Below, one piece after another: positions 14,603 through 14,856 of a DNA stretch of 14,856 nucleotides. Within the stretch, counting starts at the first letter, position 1. The number at the start of each line of letters is the position of its first letter. Source of the stretch: Promethearchaeia archaeon (lineage in GTDB: Archaea > Asgardarchaeota > Lokiarchaeia > Sigyniarchaeales > SOKP01). Position numbers and translations under genes: made by a program. Location: contig JAHQWY010000054.1 of assembly GCA_029856445.1 (NCBI GenBank), positions 1 to 14,856 on the forward strand, written 5' to 3'. The notes beneath the pieces were generated by a model that ran no database searches, was not told where the DNA came from, and was given only the letters and a program-made list of their open reading frames with translations.

Positions 14603-14856
14603 ATGCCTGAAAAAGAAATTTCACGAATTATTGAGTTGAATGAGGATTTAATTGCAAATAATGAGAATTTAGCAGAGCAAAATAAAAAGACTTTAAAGGA
14701 ACTTAATATAAAATCTGTTGATTTTGTGGGAGCAATTGGAGCGGGAAAAACAGCAATCATTGAGAGCATTGTACAACAATTATCAAAGGATTATAACATT
14801 CTTGTTGTAAATGGTGATGTAACCACTAGAGTTGATGCTAATAGGATTGAAAAACA
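14603..14856 (+). CDS. hypB: Hydrogenase nickel-incorporation GTPase HypB (N-terminal part, cut by window edge)
   Basis: The first 84 residues are present from ATG at 14603. HypB hydrolyses GTP to help HypA insert nickel into [NiFe]-hydrogenase. Seen are the family's leading helix (EISRIIELNEDLIANNENLAEQNKKTL, about 5-31), the P-loop FVGAIGAGKTAIIE (about 40-53) and VVNGDVTTRVDANRI (about 67-81), the switch segment typical of HypB and UreG. No histidine-rich nickel store lies between start and P-loop, as in many archaeal forms. UreG is the alternative, but the long leading helix before the P-loop favours HypB. The presence of a hydrogenase maturation gene implies a [NiFe]-hydrogenase elsewhere in the genome. 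Confidence 0.88.
   Translation, partial: MPEKEISRIIELNEDLIANNENLAEQNKKTLKELNIKSVDFVGAIGAGKTAIIESIVQQLSKDYNILVVNGDVTTRVDANRIEK

Noticed and set aside
1..14856. CRISPR array, insertion sequence, tRNA or rRNA gene
   Set aside because: No regularly spaced direct repeats, transposase frame, cloverleaf or rRNA-like stretch was found on either strand.

Overview
The window is AT-rich archaeal DNA. It has archaeal-type genes throughout: a NOP5/Nop56 plus fibrillarin pair, archaeal-type S-adenosylmethionine synthetase, archaeal Elp3, a COG1395-like regulator, RNase HII with a C-terminal PCNA-binding motif, T-rich terminators, and many TTG/GTG starts. AN1 zinc fingers fused to membrane proteins, small zinc-ribbon proteins and a HypB gene would fit an Asgard (Lokiarchaeia-like) genome. 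That placement is an inference from style and gene content, not a proof.

Layout, left to right. (1) Minus strand 1-3045: 5' part of elp3 (cut by the window edge), then pyrK and pyrD, which overlap by 8 bp and form the dihydroorotate dehydrogenase type 1B pair. (2) Plus strand 3123-5037: nop5 and fibrillarin, the protein core of the box C/D 2'-O-methylation machine. (3) Minus strand 5040-7434: rnhB (RNase HII), a COG1395-like HTH regulator, and an HTH + CBS-pair regulator. (4) Plus strand 7634-8878: S-adenosylmethionine synthetase, divergent from the HTH-CBS gene across a palindrome-rich gap; then a small zinc-ribbon gene. (5) Minus strand 9279-11893: a small membrane zinc-ribbon gene and two overlapping genes carrying three membrane-plus-left-handed-beta-helix modules. 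(6) 12030-12185: a tiny charged ORF. (7) Plus strand 12390-14500: two neighbouring genes with near-identical N-terminal AN1 zinc fingers, one fused to an intact site-2-type (M50) metalloprotease, the other to a rhomboid fold lacking its catalytic Ser and His. (8) hypB, cut by the right edge.

The most striking observation is in rnhB. The gene is complete and conserved except for exactly 30 extra nucleotides, with an in-frame TAA, inside the catalytic motif between GIDEAGR and GPVIGPLV. The insertion and its borders fold into an almost canonical bulge-helix-bulge: 8-position outer helix, 4-bp perfect central helix, 3-nt 5' bulge, 9-position inner helix, 5-nt loop and 4-nt 3' bulge. Cutting at the standard positions in the bulges removes exactly these 30 nt and restores the motif. 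This is a strong candidate for an archaeal protein-coding intron removed by the tRNA splicing endonuclease, without which no functional RNase HII could be made.

Other points of interest are the AN1-protease/AN1-pseudoprotease pair, with an apparent CTG start on the second gene; the three-module beta-helix membrane protein split over two genes; and a set of TGCAT-containing symmetric sites between a CBS-domain regulator and the SAM synthetase, suggesting SAM- or adenylate-responsive control.
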